NCBI GenBank assembly: GCA_003439945.1
Contig: QVRM01005440.1
Span: forward strand, 1-64,000
Length of the DNA stretch: 64,000 nucleotides
Direction of reading: 5' to 3'
Source of the DNA: Dermanyssus gallinae
Taxonomy: Eukaryota > Arthropoda > Arachnida > Mesostigmata > Dermanyssidae
The translations under genes and the position numbers were made by a program. Shown here one piece after another: positions 1 to 19,500 of this stretch. The notes under the pieces are model-generated. The model saw nothing but the letters and a program-made list of their open reading frames with translations. It made no database searches and was not told the origin of the DNA. Position 1 is the stretch's first letter, and each line of letters starts with the position of its first letter.

Positions 1-429
1 GAATTACGATTAGCAATGCTACAGTTGGCATAGCTGATCATCTATAGGCCTGGCCAGCCCAGTGCAGATATGCACAAACACAGCGGTAGCAGCAGCAGCA
101 GCCGTAACGGCGACAATAACGTGGCCACCAGCTGCGGCGGCAGCAGCAGCTGCAGAAGCAGGTTGCCAGACAGGTCGATTCGTGCTGACTGGCTGACTGA
201 CTGACTACGTACGCGTGGTGACACCACCATCATCAGTCAGTATGACAGCCATGATGGCTAGCGCCGTGCTCGCCGTATGGGCTTGCCTTTGGCTGTCTGC
301 CTGCCTGTTGTCGCTGGTCTGTTTGCTCCTGAAGCAGGCAAACTGGTTCGGTTGAATCGAACGCCTCTGCCAATAGTCTGCGATTAGGTGTACGACGAAG
401 CAGAGTAGGTTGCCGCTGTTGTTCCTCTG

Positions 430-452
430 ATTGTTGTTGTTGTTGCTGCTGT

Positions 453-484
<32 letters not shown>

Positions 485-486
485 CT

Positions 487-519
<33 letters not shown>

Positions 520-691
520 GCTGCTGTTCTTGTTGTTGTTGTTACTCTTGCTGCTGTTGTTGTTGTTGTTGTTGTTGCTGCTGTTGTTGTTGTTACTCTT
601 GCTGCTGTTGTTGTTGTTACTCTTGCTGCTGTTGTTGTTGTTATTGTTGCTACTGTTGTTGTTGTTGTCGGTGCTGTTGCTGCTGCTGCTG
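430..691. repeat. TTG/CTG compound microsatellite
   Basis: About 260 bp of GTT/GCT triplets. A block beginning GTTACTCTTGCTGCTGTTG recurs at 541, 592 and 616, showing higher-order duplication. Apparent poly-Leu (plus) and poly-Thr (minus) frames are products of the repeat and are not called genes. Confidence 0.9.
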
Positions 692-3302
692 ACTGATGTG
701 TCTGCAACGAGCTGTCATAGTCTGCCATGGGTGTAGGATGACCAGCGCCCACCCGCTTGTGTTTGCCGAGATCTGATCTGTAACAGGTAGTTCGGTCGTC
801 TCCGACCCATCAGCATTGCCAACGTCGTCGTCACTATCGTCATGATCATCCTCATCATGTCATGACCACTGATTGAAGAACAATCACGTATTTCTCTGCT
901 ATCCTCTAGTCTTGTTTATCCTCTCTGCTTTGTTGTTTCCTGCTCGCAAGTTGCGACTACTGAAGCTACTACGAAGGCTAGGTCGCTACGGCTACGATAA
1001 TCAAAGGCGGCTCTGACGAGGCGGCGGATATAGTTACTCTGCTACATTCATACGAGAACAATAATTCCCCGCACAATTATCATTATCATTATCATCATCA
1101 TTAGCAGCAGCAGCATCATCATCATAATCATGATTATAACCATCATCGCCATCATCACACATTCGCAGACGTTTCATTCTTTGGCGATCATTTATCCCGT
1201 TCATCATTAGCGCCAGAACAGCCATTTCCATCGCACTCCTCGAGTTCCGTCAACCATCCCCTCTGATTTTGGTCTGCCTCACTTTCCCATCATATTTGCC
1301 TTTTTCCACCCCGCATTTCTCTTTTTCACTTTCTTTCTCTCGGTCTATCTCTCGCTAGCCTGTTCAGTTTCTGTCTCCCTCTCTGGTTTATCGAAAATTT
1401 CACTTCCCCTTTGTCTCGTGTCTCCTGCTGCCCGCTGAGTACCAGTAAGCTAGCTTCTATGGAGCTGGCGATATGACGTTTATTTTGTTGTTGCTGTTGC
1501 TGGAATTCATTCGCAAGCATCGCCGCATCAACAACAACAACAGCAGCAGCAGCAGCAGTTATGTTGCTGCAGGGTTGTCTAGGGTCTCCACGGCACCTGT
1601 GGCAGTGGCGGCGGCGTTCGACTATGTGAATTGATGATAATTCTCGCCTACCACACCCGATTATGTACTTTCCGTAGCTCAGTGCTGAAGACAGACGAAC
1701 AACAGTATCTGTTCGTCTTTCTGACTATCATCTAATGAGCGGTCTATTCATCCGGTCTCTTTGTATATTGATCTATCTCTGTCTGTCTCTGTGTTTGTCT
1801 AACTGGCTGCGCCTGCATCTACGCCAATCTATGCAAGCGACGAGACAACGTTGCTCATACGCTCGCTTCCATTCCCTCTTCGCGCCTTTTTTTACACCTT
1901 CTTCCCTCTCTATCTTCCTCCGTTCGTCCGTACGTTCGTCCGTCTCTAACTCCTACCTTTCCTCGATCTACTCGATTGAGTAGCACGTTCAACATATCCA
2001 TAGTCTGCCTGCGTCCGGGTGTCCAGGCGTCCGGCTGCAAGCACCACCACCACTACCACCCCCATGGCAACGACGACGACGACGTCAAATGCCATACCAA
2101 GCATTCCTGCGTTACGTATGGTAACAAAAGTCCATTTTTCGATTTCTTCGTCTTTTGCTATTCGTGTTATGACTAACGACTTTTACAACATTAGCTAAGT
2201 GAACTAACAGACTGACACTGTGATACCACCTTTGTTGACCTTCTTGACGACAGTCCGACGACGGTTTATCGTGGCTACCCTGGCGGTGGGTGGCGATTGC
2301 CAGCAGCGGTGGGTGGCGATTGTACCAACCACTCCTGTGCGTGGTTGCGCCTCCATCTTTCTCTCTCTCTATCTCTCTCTCTCTTGGTGTAGTTCTTATA
2401 TATCGTATGCAGTCTGGTGGCCGTGTCTGTGAGCCTCTGTATCCCATTGGGGGGGGGGGGGGGGAAGGGGGGCATGGGGACAGCGGTCGGACAGCCCGGC
2501 ACGTAATCAGTCACTCCAACGAGGAGCGTCATAGTAGTCCAAAATGTCCGTGTATAATCGTAGTCGTAGCCTCCCTGTTTGGTCTCTCTCTCGTCGAGAA
2601 GACAGCTAGCAGTATTAGAAGTGCTAGAAGCGTCGCGGTCGCGTGAGCGCGGTTGTGGTCATGCTCATCGTGGTCTTTGTGGTTATGGCAGCGGTGATAG
2701 TGGAGGTGTTCTGCGGTGTTTAGCGCAAATCGATGACTCGAGCCATTGAGGCTAGCCGGTAACTGTGCGGTTGATGCTGTTGTTGTTGGTGTTGTTGTTG
2801 TTGTCATCGTTGTGGTCGTTGTCGTTGTTGCGAATCGGCGACAATTCCAACCAACCAACCAACCGCAAACATGGTGGCATGATGGAAGCAGCGTCTGATT
2901 GATTGCTGTTATGGCCCTTAGTCGCGATGCTGGCGCTCCTGTTGCTGTTGACAATGGTGGTGGTATAATGATGATGATGATGACAAGTAGGTGCAATTGT
3001 TGTTTAGGACTGTCGTCGGCTTGTTGACGGCGGTGGCTGCGGCAGCAGCAGCAGCCAGCAACCGTGATGCGAATGGTGACTGTGTTCACTACGCAGCCTA
3101 TTCAATGTTGCTTTTTCAAGAGACAACTGCGTGCAACAACTGCAGCCCTTTCGAGGTGCGTTGTCTAGGTTCCTCTATGGCTTGACGTTGCGATATGGTT
3201 TGTACTACTTATCATTTTTTTAACGAGAGTTTTGAAATAATGTTCTCAGAGAGATATCGTAACAACGTCAATAGCAACATCATCCACAACAACAAAACGA
3301 CA

Positions 3303-3366
3303 TAGACAACAACAACAACAACAACAACAACAAACGACAGCAACAACAACAACGAATGACAAACGA
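3303..3366. repeat. (CAA)n microsatellite
   Basis: CAA triplets with minor interruptions, grading into CGA triplets. Confidence 0.85.
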
Positions 3367-4530
3367 CGACGACGACAGCAATAACGAACGACAACAAACA
3401 TTTCCAATTCCAACCCGACTTTGACTTTCATAGGATTAACAACTACCGTGAAATAGCATGGTGACGCGTACCCGAACTCCTCAGAAGAAACAACCTTGAC
3501 GTTGTTCGTACAGCGTCAACGCCGACAGAAGCCCATGAATGGCACAGTGTCGCCTCATACAATCCCATAATAATTCTCATGTTGATGAGCAACAAATTCA
3601 GACAAGTGTTCCAAACCACCAGTGTCTCAGTTCAGCTATCGATCGTTGTTCGTCAAACGTCAGACTACAGTAATCGACTGTGTATTGACGTAATCTAATT
3701 TTTAACTACGATGTATGCGCATGAGCCACAAAGTTAGTTAGCAGCAGCCCGTTTATCTGGTTTGCCAATCACCAATCATGACCGCTGAGAATCTAAGAAG
3801 ACTTCAGTCCGCAATGCAACTAATGGAGATCGCCGTACAGCATCTTGAGGTAGTTGACACGTTCATTCTTGGCGACAGATATAAATCGTATTGTAGCTGG
3901 TGGTGCACTTGCTGAAGCGGTAGACGTATGCATGTATGTAGGCACTCATACTTAATCATATATGGATATGACGTGATTGTTTTATTTTTACGTCGTAGAC
4001 ACGTGGTGTATACTCAAACGGCTAAAAAACACTGGCAGCTTTTTATTTTAGTTTTTAGTTGCAGTAATTTGTATTCGAATAAAAACATTAATTCCATGCA
4101 TTTGTACCTAACAAAGGTGATTTTAATAAAAGAATTCCTTGAATTACTATGCATTTAACAATTTGTTTCGGCTAAAAATAACTTTAACTTTCATAATTAC
4201 TATCAAACGAATACATTTTTATTTGTGTTACAATACCCTATATAGGTTCAATAGTTATAGATCATTACTGAATTAATTGAAAAATAAATTTATGACATAT
4301 TACAAATCATGTGTAAAGCCTGCCACTTATATTAATCTTCACAGTTTGCAACGTTTAAATAAATCGAGTATTAGCATAGACTAAAATTACATTTTGCTTC
4401 ACCGGGCTCTATAGCTATTGCTGATGATGTCATCATGGTGTTTGTCGTTATGGAACATGATCATGTTGTGGACGTGGAGCTGGTGGCGGCGGCATCACGA
4501 CGCCATTGTCGTAATACTGTTTCTGCTGAC

Positions 4531-4652
4531 GTTGTTGTTGTTGGTGTGGTTATTGTTGTTGTTGTTGTTGCTGCTGGTGTGGTAGTTGTTGCTGTTGTGG
4601 TGGCTGGTATTTTCGATGTTGTTGTTGTTTTTGCGGTTGTTGTTGTTGTTAC
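4531..4652. repeat. (GTT)n compound microsatellite
   Basis: GTT triplets interrupted by GGT/GCT triplets. Both strands show short low-complexity frames from it. Confidence 0.8.
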
Positions 4653-4979
4653 CGCCAAAGAAACTATTGGTAAGGGCTGCGTGCCATTCGTTGTTGATTC
4701 GTAACGTCGTTTTCGTTTTTTGCGTGTGTGTACATGCGAGACTCTGTAATGCTTGCTGCAGTATTTGCATTGAAGTCCATTGCGGTGTGCGGAGCGAGCA
4801 GCGGTAGAAGCAACACCAGCAGCAGCAGCCGCAATAACCACAACAACAACAGAGTAGAGAGGCGAAGCAACAGCGCCCCGTCGACTCTTTCTCTCTATAT
4901 CTGTCTGTCTATACATTTTCGCGATCGTCGTCCGACTCGCCGCCTCGATTGGCTGCCATAGAGAGCAATGATGTCGGCT

Positions 4980-5003
4980 AATAATAATAATAATAATAAT
5001 AAT
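4980..5003. repeat. (TAA)n microsatellite
   Basis: Eight TAA units. Confidence 0.9.
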
Positions 5004-5180
5004 CGACTGAAATATACTTCAGACAGTGCCATTAGGATTGATGCTATTATGATTAGATAAGACTAGCATGCTAATAATAATCAGCATACTAATAATAATT
5101 CACACCGACATCTTAGTTTTGCAGCTAACTGATTTGGGCTCATGCTGCTAGTGGTTTCCTGTGGATAGATAAATAGATAT

Positions 5181-5200
5181 ACAGGGTATCCCAAAATATT
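5181..5200 (+). repeat. Possible DNA-transposon end
   Basis: ACAGGGTATCCCAAAATATT resembles the ACAGGGTGTCCCAAAA ends of several mariner-like elements. I found no matching inverted end within about 1.5 kb, so at most it is a solitary relic. Confidence 0.3.
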
Positions 5201-5589
5201 TGAAGAGTGATATAGAAAATTGTAGAACTCGTTAAAACTCGAATGGAACATGGTATCGGGGAAGTCTTGTACTGATGTTAGAGTGAAATGACTGAAATTT
5301 GTGGTACTGGTGTTATTGCCCGACATATGAGCACAAAATGAGCGATTGCAAAACAACCAATCCCCCCAGAGAGAAACTAGGCATACGGTCGTGTATGTAA
5401 AAATCCTGTTTCTTAGTTTTATTATTAGTTTTCGCGTTCGATATTTCAAAATCATAACCCTACAATCATTCACAGTTATTTAAAACTGACATATTAGGCG
5501 CAGGCGCATTGCATGAGGATAAATTTGATAGTAGATCTATGAGGATACGATCCGTAGCGGACTAATTCAGCTATTTTCACGGCTATTTT

Positions 5590-6745
5590 GCTATCAGTGA
5601 CCGCTCGGACGTGCCGCCTCCACGTATCATTCGGCAGAATCGGCAGCAGGTTTGCAGGGCTCTTAACGCTTATATTGTAATGAGCTCACCGCGCGCCGTC
5701 TACTGCTCCACCCTCTCGGAGGACCACGCAAAGAGAGAGAATAGAATCGGCCAGCAGCGCCCATGACACCTGTTTGCATTGACCACAGAAGCAAATGTAA
5801 AAGTGTGACACCACATGCATATCTTCACAAATTGACGAAGGTACACCTTCCCTGCTGAAACGGTTATTGTCACTGTATCGGTATCAAAAGAGGCCGATCA
5901 AGTTGACAGCGTTGTTACTAACACGTTTGTGAACGCTAGAAGACCAATGTCAGCAAGAACACCGAGGTCAGCAAGAACACCAGCAATGAAACAGTGCAAC
6001 CTCCGTCAGGCAGTATCCAATCGTTCTTCTGTAAGCACGACGGAAAATGATACGTATGACCATTCCCTCGTGCTTGCATGAAATAACTGTATGACTCCCA
6101 ATACAGTCCACAGTGTGCCCAGAGCCGTGGGAGTACATTCGTACTGACGGCGGCAAATTCAAACTATGCTGGATACAGATTACGAGCGACGGGTTAACTA
6201 CTGGTTGTACTTGGTTTCTGCAGCAACTAGAAACCAACTTTAGTATAAATTGATAAATAAATATACGGAGATCGTTTCCTTTAGATATAAAAAAAGTAGA
6301 AACCAATACAATGTTTCTTGTCTGTGTGCTCATCACGAATTAAGCTTGCTGTTCACGGGAAGGTGTGAGGTTAGAAGGCACGAAACCCATTGTTGAGCAA
6401 GCGAGAACTCACATATAAGTCCCTTCCGCGGACGCCAGAGGCGTTTCTCCGTAAATGCGCGGGCTGGGAATGTCAACAACTGCCTAATAGACTCACACAA
6501 ACTTCCTGGGAAATTGGATGAAGACACCGAGCATACATTTCTGAGTGAAACATTACGAGGACTGTTGGAAGGCGTTCCAGAAGGTGTTCGCACTTGCATG
6601 TGGTTCCCATATTATAAAGCGCCACCGCTGCCTGCAAGAGGGTGGAGCAGTAGAGTGAGGTCGTTGCAATTGAAATTTCTACGAACGCTATCGATTCTGC
6701 CCAATGGTTCGCGAAGGCATCTTCGAGCAGTAACTGTAAGATAAT
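5590..6745. repeat. Two inverted copies of an unnamed repeat (5590-5730 and 6625-6745)
   Basis: The left arm has CAGTGACCGCTCGGA, CATTCGGCAGAATCG and CTACTGCTCCACCCTCT. The reverse complement of the right arm has CAGTTACTGCTCGAA, CATTGGGCAGAATCG and CTACTGCTCCACCCTCT in the same order. Spacing differs by small indels. It could be an approximately 1.1 kb non-autonomous transposon with diverged TIRs, or two copies of a dispersed repeat; no coding domain lies between. Confidence 0.6.
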
Positions 6746-7288
6746 GAGTAGTTGTGTGTGCTTCTAGAGTGACTTATCTCATGGAGCAGATCACTTGATG
6801 TATGAGCTCAATCTAGACATGCTCGCCACCTTAATAACTCCGCAACCCTGGATCGGAATGCCCTATAATTGGTACCAAAATAATCGTACAATGTGCAATT
6901 GTCTTAATGTGTTATTTTATTTGAGCGCTGCGAGTGGTCGTAAGGTTATAATTTTAAAGTAATGAACGCGAACACATTATTATTATTATTATTATTTTGG
7001 GGGGGAAGGATGCACTTAAACTGAAAAAAGAGCTTGGGAAGAAGCTCTTCGAGTAGGTTGTTGCAATTGAAATTTAGGGGTTTGAAACTCACAGCGGAGC
7101 CAAGATCGACCGCTTTCCTTCGACAGAGAGTGTCATTATAATTACAGAGAGGCAACGCCAAGATGATGTTGAGTGGTCACCGACACTCAAGCAATAATAA
7201 TAATATAAGCAATATTGTAGATATTATATAAGTAATATATTGATAATTGTGATACATGTACATATTGATAAAATAAACCCTTGTTTAA

Positions 7289-7295
<7 letters not shown>

Positions 7296-7353
<58 letters not shown>

Positions 7354-7354
7354 T
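7296..7354. repeat. (TTA)n microsatellite
   Basis: A pure TTA run of about 58 bp. Confidence 0.95.
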
Positions 7355-7549
7355 TGTATTCTCCTAAAATTGTGGGACCCGAATGTGTACCCGCTGATGC
7401 AGATAGCTGACCTCTGGTCAGCCGTGTTATCACGAATTTTGATAATTAGACCTTTGAGGAAGATACTGATGCTCTTGCTGATCGGGCCCATCGTTTTCAT
7501 GACGACGGGTACGAAGTAGTATTTTTCCAAATCAGCGTACTTGAATTTC

Positions 7550-7550
<1 letters not shown>

Positions 7551-7595
<45 letters not shown>
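7551..7595. repeat. (TA)n microsatellite
   Basis: A pure TA run of 45 bp. Confidence 0.95.
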
Positions 7596-7598
<3 letters not shown>

Positions 7599-7777
7599 CA
7601 AAGCAATGATGTAAACCCTGATAATACACAACGACACAAGGCAAGCATAGCCAAAGGGGATCGCTGACAAGTTCTACTTTGGCTCAACTAGGTTGCTGGA
7701 AGTTGGAGTTGTTAAGCGAAGAACAAGCCAGAAAGGACACGCAGAGATGTGTGTAGACAGGTGTGTGTATGAGATGT

Positions 7778-9060
7778 TTAGCCGCTGTTCGGGCCGCTAG
7801 CCGTTACGCCGGTGAAGGGATTGGGGCGCAACCATGATGCGAGCCTCCAGTCCTGCTCCACTACACCTACATCATCATCAGCAGCGGGGGTGCTGTTGCT
7901 GCTAGCGGCTCCGACGACCGGGCGCCACCATGTCTGCGCCGCGGTCCTTCTGGCGGCCAGTAAAGCGCTGACCGCCGTACTGGGGGTGGACGGACGCCCA
8001 TTGTGGGCCCCCACATTGTGTCGTCTTCTCCCCTGTCAAGCGAGAGACAACCACCACGAGCCAAACGACCGCGCGCAGGTTCCATCCAAAATCGCTTTCT
8101 TTCTCCTCGGACTCCTCTTCCTCGCCCACTGTTTCTCTCTTGCGCGCCGCACTCTTTCTTTCCGTCCTTTGTCTTTTCGGACACTACTCTCTTTCTCCCT
8201 GTCTAGCAACACTAGCCCCATCGCTAACGGTGTTGGGTTTGTTAGCAGAGTGATTATTGTTCGTCTAGTGTCGGTCGGTCGGATGGCCCCTTCTGGCTAG
8301 TCCACCCAAGACGGGGGTCTACGTGGAAGGAGAGCGGAGGGGGGTGGGGGGGTGTAGGGTAATGTTGGCCCGCTGAGATGGGAACAACAACGCCCATCTG
8401 CTGTTCCTGCCGTAACAGCACCGTAGCAGCGAGCCGCAGTAGACGTACGCGGCCGGCAACGTTGAACGGATCGATGCAGCCCAGACTTTGTGGCGCCGAC
8501 ACTCCAAGGGTGGAGCGCCCGGCCCATGCCGACGGCTCTCCGTCGTCGTCGCCGTCCTGGCGGGCGCCGTGGCTGGTCTGGAGGCGGCGCCGCCACCGCC
8601 GCCGCCGGTCTGAAGGCAGACATGCTAGCCGACGCACCCCCAACGACAAACGTGCAGGTTCGACACACGTATGTGCGTGCATGCGTGCGTATCTATCTAT
8701 CTTTTTGCGGCGTCGCTGTGACGTGGGTCAGGCCGGGGCGAATGCCCCTTCTATCTGTGTACTCGTATGCTCGTATGCTGGTTGGATATCCCCCCGCCGA
8801 CGGCGCGAGCAGGAGCTCAGCAAATTTGAATCGAAATCACCCGAGCGCCTGGTCGCAGGGCATATAGGCCTGTTATGTCAGCCACTGTGGGTTACTGTGC
8901 TTGCTGGATCGGTTTACGTTTCCTCGCGAGGAGTTATTTCTACTGAAAAAAACCACGAATTGTACATGAGTGAGGTTGTATTGGTAGTAGTAGCAAGTGG
9001 AATCACTTATCGTCGACTGCTAGGAACTTCATTTCTTCGAAGAAGCTTTGACGTCTAGCT
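7778..9060. other. GC/CpG-rich island upstream of JNK
   Basis: Strong rise in GC and CpG about 2-3 kb upstream of the first JNK coding exon. Long frames on both strands are Arg/Pro/Ser-rich and have no domain. Because JNK coding exon 1 is preceded by a splice acceptor (10883-10884), its untranslated first exon must lie upstream; this island is the nearest plausible promoter, but I cannot identify a donor with confidence. Confidence 0.4.
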
Positions 9061-9417
9061 TACGGTGTTGTGAATCGGTCGCATGGAAATTACAAGTGTG
9101 ACTCGTTAACTCATTAAACTGACGTTCGGATACGCGTGGCTTTGGTTTTGTGTGAACCGTTTGCGCATAATCCCGAATATATGAAATTAGTATTATTTGC
9201 CGACGGCCGACGCAAATCCGTGTGTGATTGCCTGCGACTTCTCTCTTTGGTCATCCTTTGCCTGCGTCTTCCCTCTTTAGTCGTCTGTGAAGTGCTACGG
9301 ACATTTTGCCGCATCTCGGAAATAACCCGATATGCAATGAAATTTCCGTAATTTTTCTTATTATTGACATTAGCTGCAGCGAACAATTATGGATACCAAA
9401 ACGGAAACTTATGTACG

Positions 9418-9448
<31 letters not shown>

Positions 9449-9577
9449 GGCTTGTACGCTACAGTGCAGTTACAGTCATGTAGTTTCTTTTGTTCTTCAC
9501 CATATATATTTTTCCCACCTCTGCGATCGCACAGCTACATGAGAGACACACTTATATAAGATAAATCAACGAAACTG

Positions 9578-9660
<83 letters not shown>

Positions 9661-10657
9661 TCTTTGATTAAACTGTTTGCTCCACAAAATGTAAAGACCG
9701 CGTATGTTATAAAGATATCCGCATTATTCAACATAACATCACACATTAGCTACAAGCGACGTCATAAGCAATCCCTTTTAAGTAGATAACGAACGTCTAC
9801 ATTTGACACAAAATCCCTGTCTACGTCAAGCCGCATAATATATATAGACCAACGTGTTTGCGCTTAAATGCATTTCCTCTTTAGGCAATTGTTTAGAAAA
9901 ATAAAAACCTAGATTAGCCCGAAGTAGTATAAATTGTTGACGATAATCAACCATTAATGTCTTTGAAAAACGACGATGAAATTGGCAAACTAATTAATTG
10001 TTTTTTCTTGCGAATGTGCTCAACAAGTTCTAAGTGCAATTGACTATTCATAAAAAAATATAAACACACTAGATATACACGTTTTTTTCTTGTTTTAGTT
10101 AGTTAGTTTTAGTTTGTTTTTATATCTTTTCTATTCAAGCATTTTCAGTATAAGCTTTTGCATTACGATCATGACTATCTCATAACTGCGTTTATTAATA
10201 TATTTGCATGCTTATTTTTCTTCAATTGGTAGATTGTCATAAATGTTGCCCTTACCACATAACAAATACCATAAGGTTGTTGATATAGTTATTATGTTTT
10301 TCGTTTTTTAAATAAGTATTGTATATGCCTTTGCCTAGGCAAAACTTGCACTTAGTACCATGATACATATATTACTGCTGCCTAAAGTCAGGACATTGTT
10401 ACGATTGAGTTGTAACATAAATAAACCAATGGTATGTGATTTGCCTTACTGTACTAAACGACATACAGGGAATTGGCGAAATGATATCCGACAAATCAAT
10501 TTGGCTGTTGTAGACGACTACACTAAAAGCTCAGAAGAAGTGCCCCATGTGTACGTGATTCACAAACAGGCGTATAATACGTGACCACGTAGTGGTAGAG
10601 GTTGGCCCCGAAATGCTGTTTTACTATAAGCTGAATGTTGATTCAGAATGTCCAATT

Positions 10658-10703
<46 letters not shown>

Positions 10704-10884
10704 TATATATAATTCATATTGTGCATGCTTATGTTCATGTCCCATTCCGCGTATTCTACTCTCCTAAGCATGTGATCATATGTGCATGTTGAACACCTCT
10801 ACTTAGGTTAACCATAGTGCTTGTAAATATATTGTGATTACCAGAAAAAAACATTATTTTTGTAATTGTTTGTTTCTTTTTTAG
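9061..10884. other. Probable 5' intron of JNK; AT-rich
   Basis: (TA)n tracts at 9419-9444, 9583-9657 and 10661-10699. Ends with the polypyrimidine tract and acceptor TTTTTTAG before JNK exon 1. No coding sequence recognised. Confidence 0.4.
9583..9657. repeat. (TA)n microsatellite
   Basis: The longest pure TA run in the window, about 75 bp. Confidence 0.95.
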
Positions 10885-10950
10885 GAGAGGCCTTCGTGTT
10901 TGCCAAACAGGCTCACACCTCAAGAGGTGCTGTTCAGCTCGTCTTCATCC

Positions 10951-16576
<5,626 letters not shown>

Positions 16577-19500
16577 CCCGGAAGCGGATAAGTGCTTTGT
16601 ATTGCTCGAAATTGTGTGCGACAACAGCACGATGATAGCTGATTTTTTGTTAGGCCACCTGTTGGCTTTTTTTGAGGGTTGCCTAGAAGAACGTTCAGGT
16701 TCCAAAATAGCTGCGTTCCTCTTCCGCAACGCTCCTGCCGCGGCTGCAGCAGCCAGAGAGAAAACAGAGAAGAAACACAGCCCTGTTCGCCACACCAATA
16801 TCAAGCAGAAGGATCGGACGCTTGGCGCTTCAACACAAAGAGCCAGCTATCGATTCACACCTATGCTCACACGCCGGGCAAACCTGTGACGTCTAGCCCG
16901 TAACAACACCGAATTGCACCATTATTCTCCTTTCCCGTTCGGCGCTGGCATGCAAAGCTGCGACAGCCCGAAGTCATACGAGCAGCATCTTCTGAATGAG
17001 GTGTGCTCGAATGCGGGTTAGCTGGCTAACTTCATGTCTGGCACGTCTACTGTCGAACTGTTCAGCTCAGCAACACGCAACCCCTGTCTACCCTGTCGCA
17101 CCAACACACAAAAGGTGTTGTTGTGGTCTATTACGAACTGCACTTTGCTTAGTCTGTTGACCATTATAGCACCACAACCGGCAATCTACCTAGCAAGCAA
17201 ATATAGTAGTGGATTGAAGATAGGAGAGAGAGGGAACGAGATAGAGAGACATGCAGTGCTTAGCTTTAAAGCGGCCCGTCTAGACCAGACCTGTTAAGGG
17301 GGGGACCCCACCGAGCAAGATCGCCTCAATCGGGCATTGATTGCGCATATCGTTCATTCACACAACTGAACGGCAGTTAATCAGTCCAACTATATGCCAA
17401 CTAACAGGAACAGGCAGCGAGTGCGCCCAGCGACTACCGTGGTACCGTGGTGATGGAAAACGAGGAAATACTATTTCGGCGGCGTGCCCTTTCTACCTTG
17501 AGGTACACGTGCGGCGAAGCATGTACAGTTGTATATATACTTGTTACTAGATCAAGAGCTATTGTATTGGGTGATCAAAACGCAGGTAGAGACAAAAGAA
17601 CAATGTGGAAGCAAGAGCATAAGTCAACGAGAAGGCTCGTCGGCTGTTTCCACCCACCGCATGGCATTACTGCGCCATAGGGCAAATTGTCTGTGGCTTA
17701 ACGAGAATGGAATTACGTGTCGTTTCCAAGTGTCGTCTCCCCGAAAGTGGTAACGCACGTTAGACTGGGCAACTTGTGCTGGCACACCCGTGCCGAAATA
17801 CGACAGCGCCAGGCCAAGATTGCATCTTTGCGGCTCTAGACGTAGTAACTGTAGCACGCATCAACAGCAATTACAGATACATCAAGAGCAGTAACAACAT
17901 TTCTACTGCAATATCCATTTTGATTACATCTTACAGTTGGTATATTTTAAGTTAATGGTTATTTTATTTAGACGAGCATCAGCAACAATTATAACATTGG
18001 CAATGACAATATCCACAGAGGAGACAGCGGGTAACAAATGAAATGGCAATTCCGACAATGTCATCGACACCGGTTGACGGCAATAGCATACGATATCGAT
18101 TCAGGTTCATTTGACAAATGAGGATCTCGTTAAAATGATTTATGCATATCGGGCGTTGGTGCGTGTCAGCATACAGACAGTATTTCATGCATACATCATT
18201 GGAGTGTACCATTCAACTGTATACTCGAAGTTAGGCACTCGATACTTGACGACATTCGACGGTACACTCAAAATCATTACACGCTACTCGCACCCATCGT
18301 CTTCTGAACCTTCTGGCCTGTGCCAGATCAATGCTGTCTTTCGCAGATGACGGCAGCAGCAGCAGCAAGAACAACAACACAAAAACAACAACAACAACAG
18401 CAACAAACAACAGCAAAGCAACAACAACACAACAACAAGGTGATACACCAATACTCACTCCGCTGGAATCACATGACTGACGCTGAACTTAATTCGATGA
18501 GCAGCCGCTGCAGCTGTTTCACTAGCCTGCCTGCGGTCAGTAGGCACGCTGTATGTGGGTCTGCACCACGTTTGTGAACATAACTCGGACTTCATGTCGT
18601 CACAGAGATCAAGTATTGGCAGCAGACGCCCTTCGTCGTCACGCCAGGTTATTTAAGTTAACATTATATAAAGCGTAGTAAAACGTGTATACGATCGGTC
18701 ATCTTAATCTAGGTAGATGTCAATAGTCGATCGGTAGTCGCTGTAGTTTTTACTTACTTTAGTCTACGGCCTCGCCTGCCTTTTGCAGATATCTCTTTCA
18801 CCTTACGGTAAAGGGCTTGAAGAACTTCGGGGGCTTATAAACGCAAATGTTTGGCGTTATTTGAATAGGTTGCGCGTTTGATTGACAATCTGGATCGATT
18901 CGATCACTGCTGTCCTGCCTCCGCGAACAAATACCAACAACCATATTATATTATTCGACGTGTAACGACCGTATGAGTGCGAGGAGATGTTCGCGCTGAG
19001 CTTTGCGGCAATTTTTTCAATTGCTGCTTTTAGACGATGATTCCCGATACGCGATACGCTCCGCAAGTAGGCAGGTGTGGCCACGGCCGCGTGGTGATAA
19101 CTCGTGACGAGCCACGTAACGACCACGACGACAAAATGAAGCATTGGTGATGGTTTAGAACAGTTAGAAGCCGCTATTTTTACTAACAGTAATTGTGCAA
19201 TATTATTCTCGCGATAGCGACGCATAGCCGACGCAATTGCTTAGGAGTATCTCACTGAGCAACACAGCGGCACAGTACACATAAATGCGGTAATGTACAG
19301 CATAACGATTAAGCAACGCTTGCAAATACTGTGAACAATATTTGTTGCTGTTTCGAAGGCGACAAAATGGCAATAAACACGAAAGAAACTCATCTGAAAG
19401 CGTATTGACTTGAACTTGCAACTCCGATGACTGTTGACCACATGTTCCAACGAGGAGAGCAGTAAAGGTACGAATTCTCCGGCCATCTGACGCCAGTATC

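Larger units (their letters stand above)
1..4975. other. Low-complexity intergenic DNA, no gene supported
   Basis: Rich in CAG/CAA/GTT triplet tracts (430-691, 3303-3366, 4531-4652), pyrimidine tracts, and a poly-G run at 2450-2464. Frames are low-complexity and overlap on both strands. Upstream regulatory sequence is possible but not shown. Confidence 0.4.
6746..7777. other. Non-coding AT-rich stretch
   Basis: (TTA)n tracts at 6976-6996 and 7296-7354, a (TA)n tract at 7551-7595, and the direct repeat GTTGCAATTGAAATTT at about 6663 and 7060. No gene seen. Confidence 0.5.

Noticed and set aside
384..752. Poly-Leu (plus) and poly-Thr/Ala (minus) open frames
   Set aside because: They are simple translations of a CTG/TTG microsatellite with no start context, domain or flanking coding signal.
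3285..3366. Direct triplet arrays as a CRISPR-like array
   Set aside because: Repeats are pure microsatellites without spacers; the genome is eukaryotic.
8378..9058. 226-codon plus-strand frame
   Set aside because: GC-rich, Arg-rich, overlapped by long frames on both strands, no domain; expected in stop-poor CpG-rich DNA.
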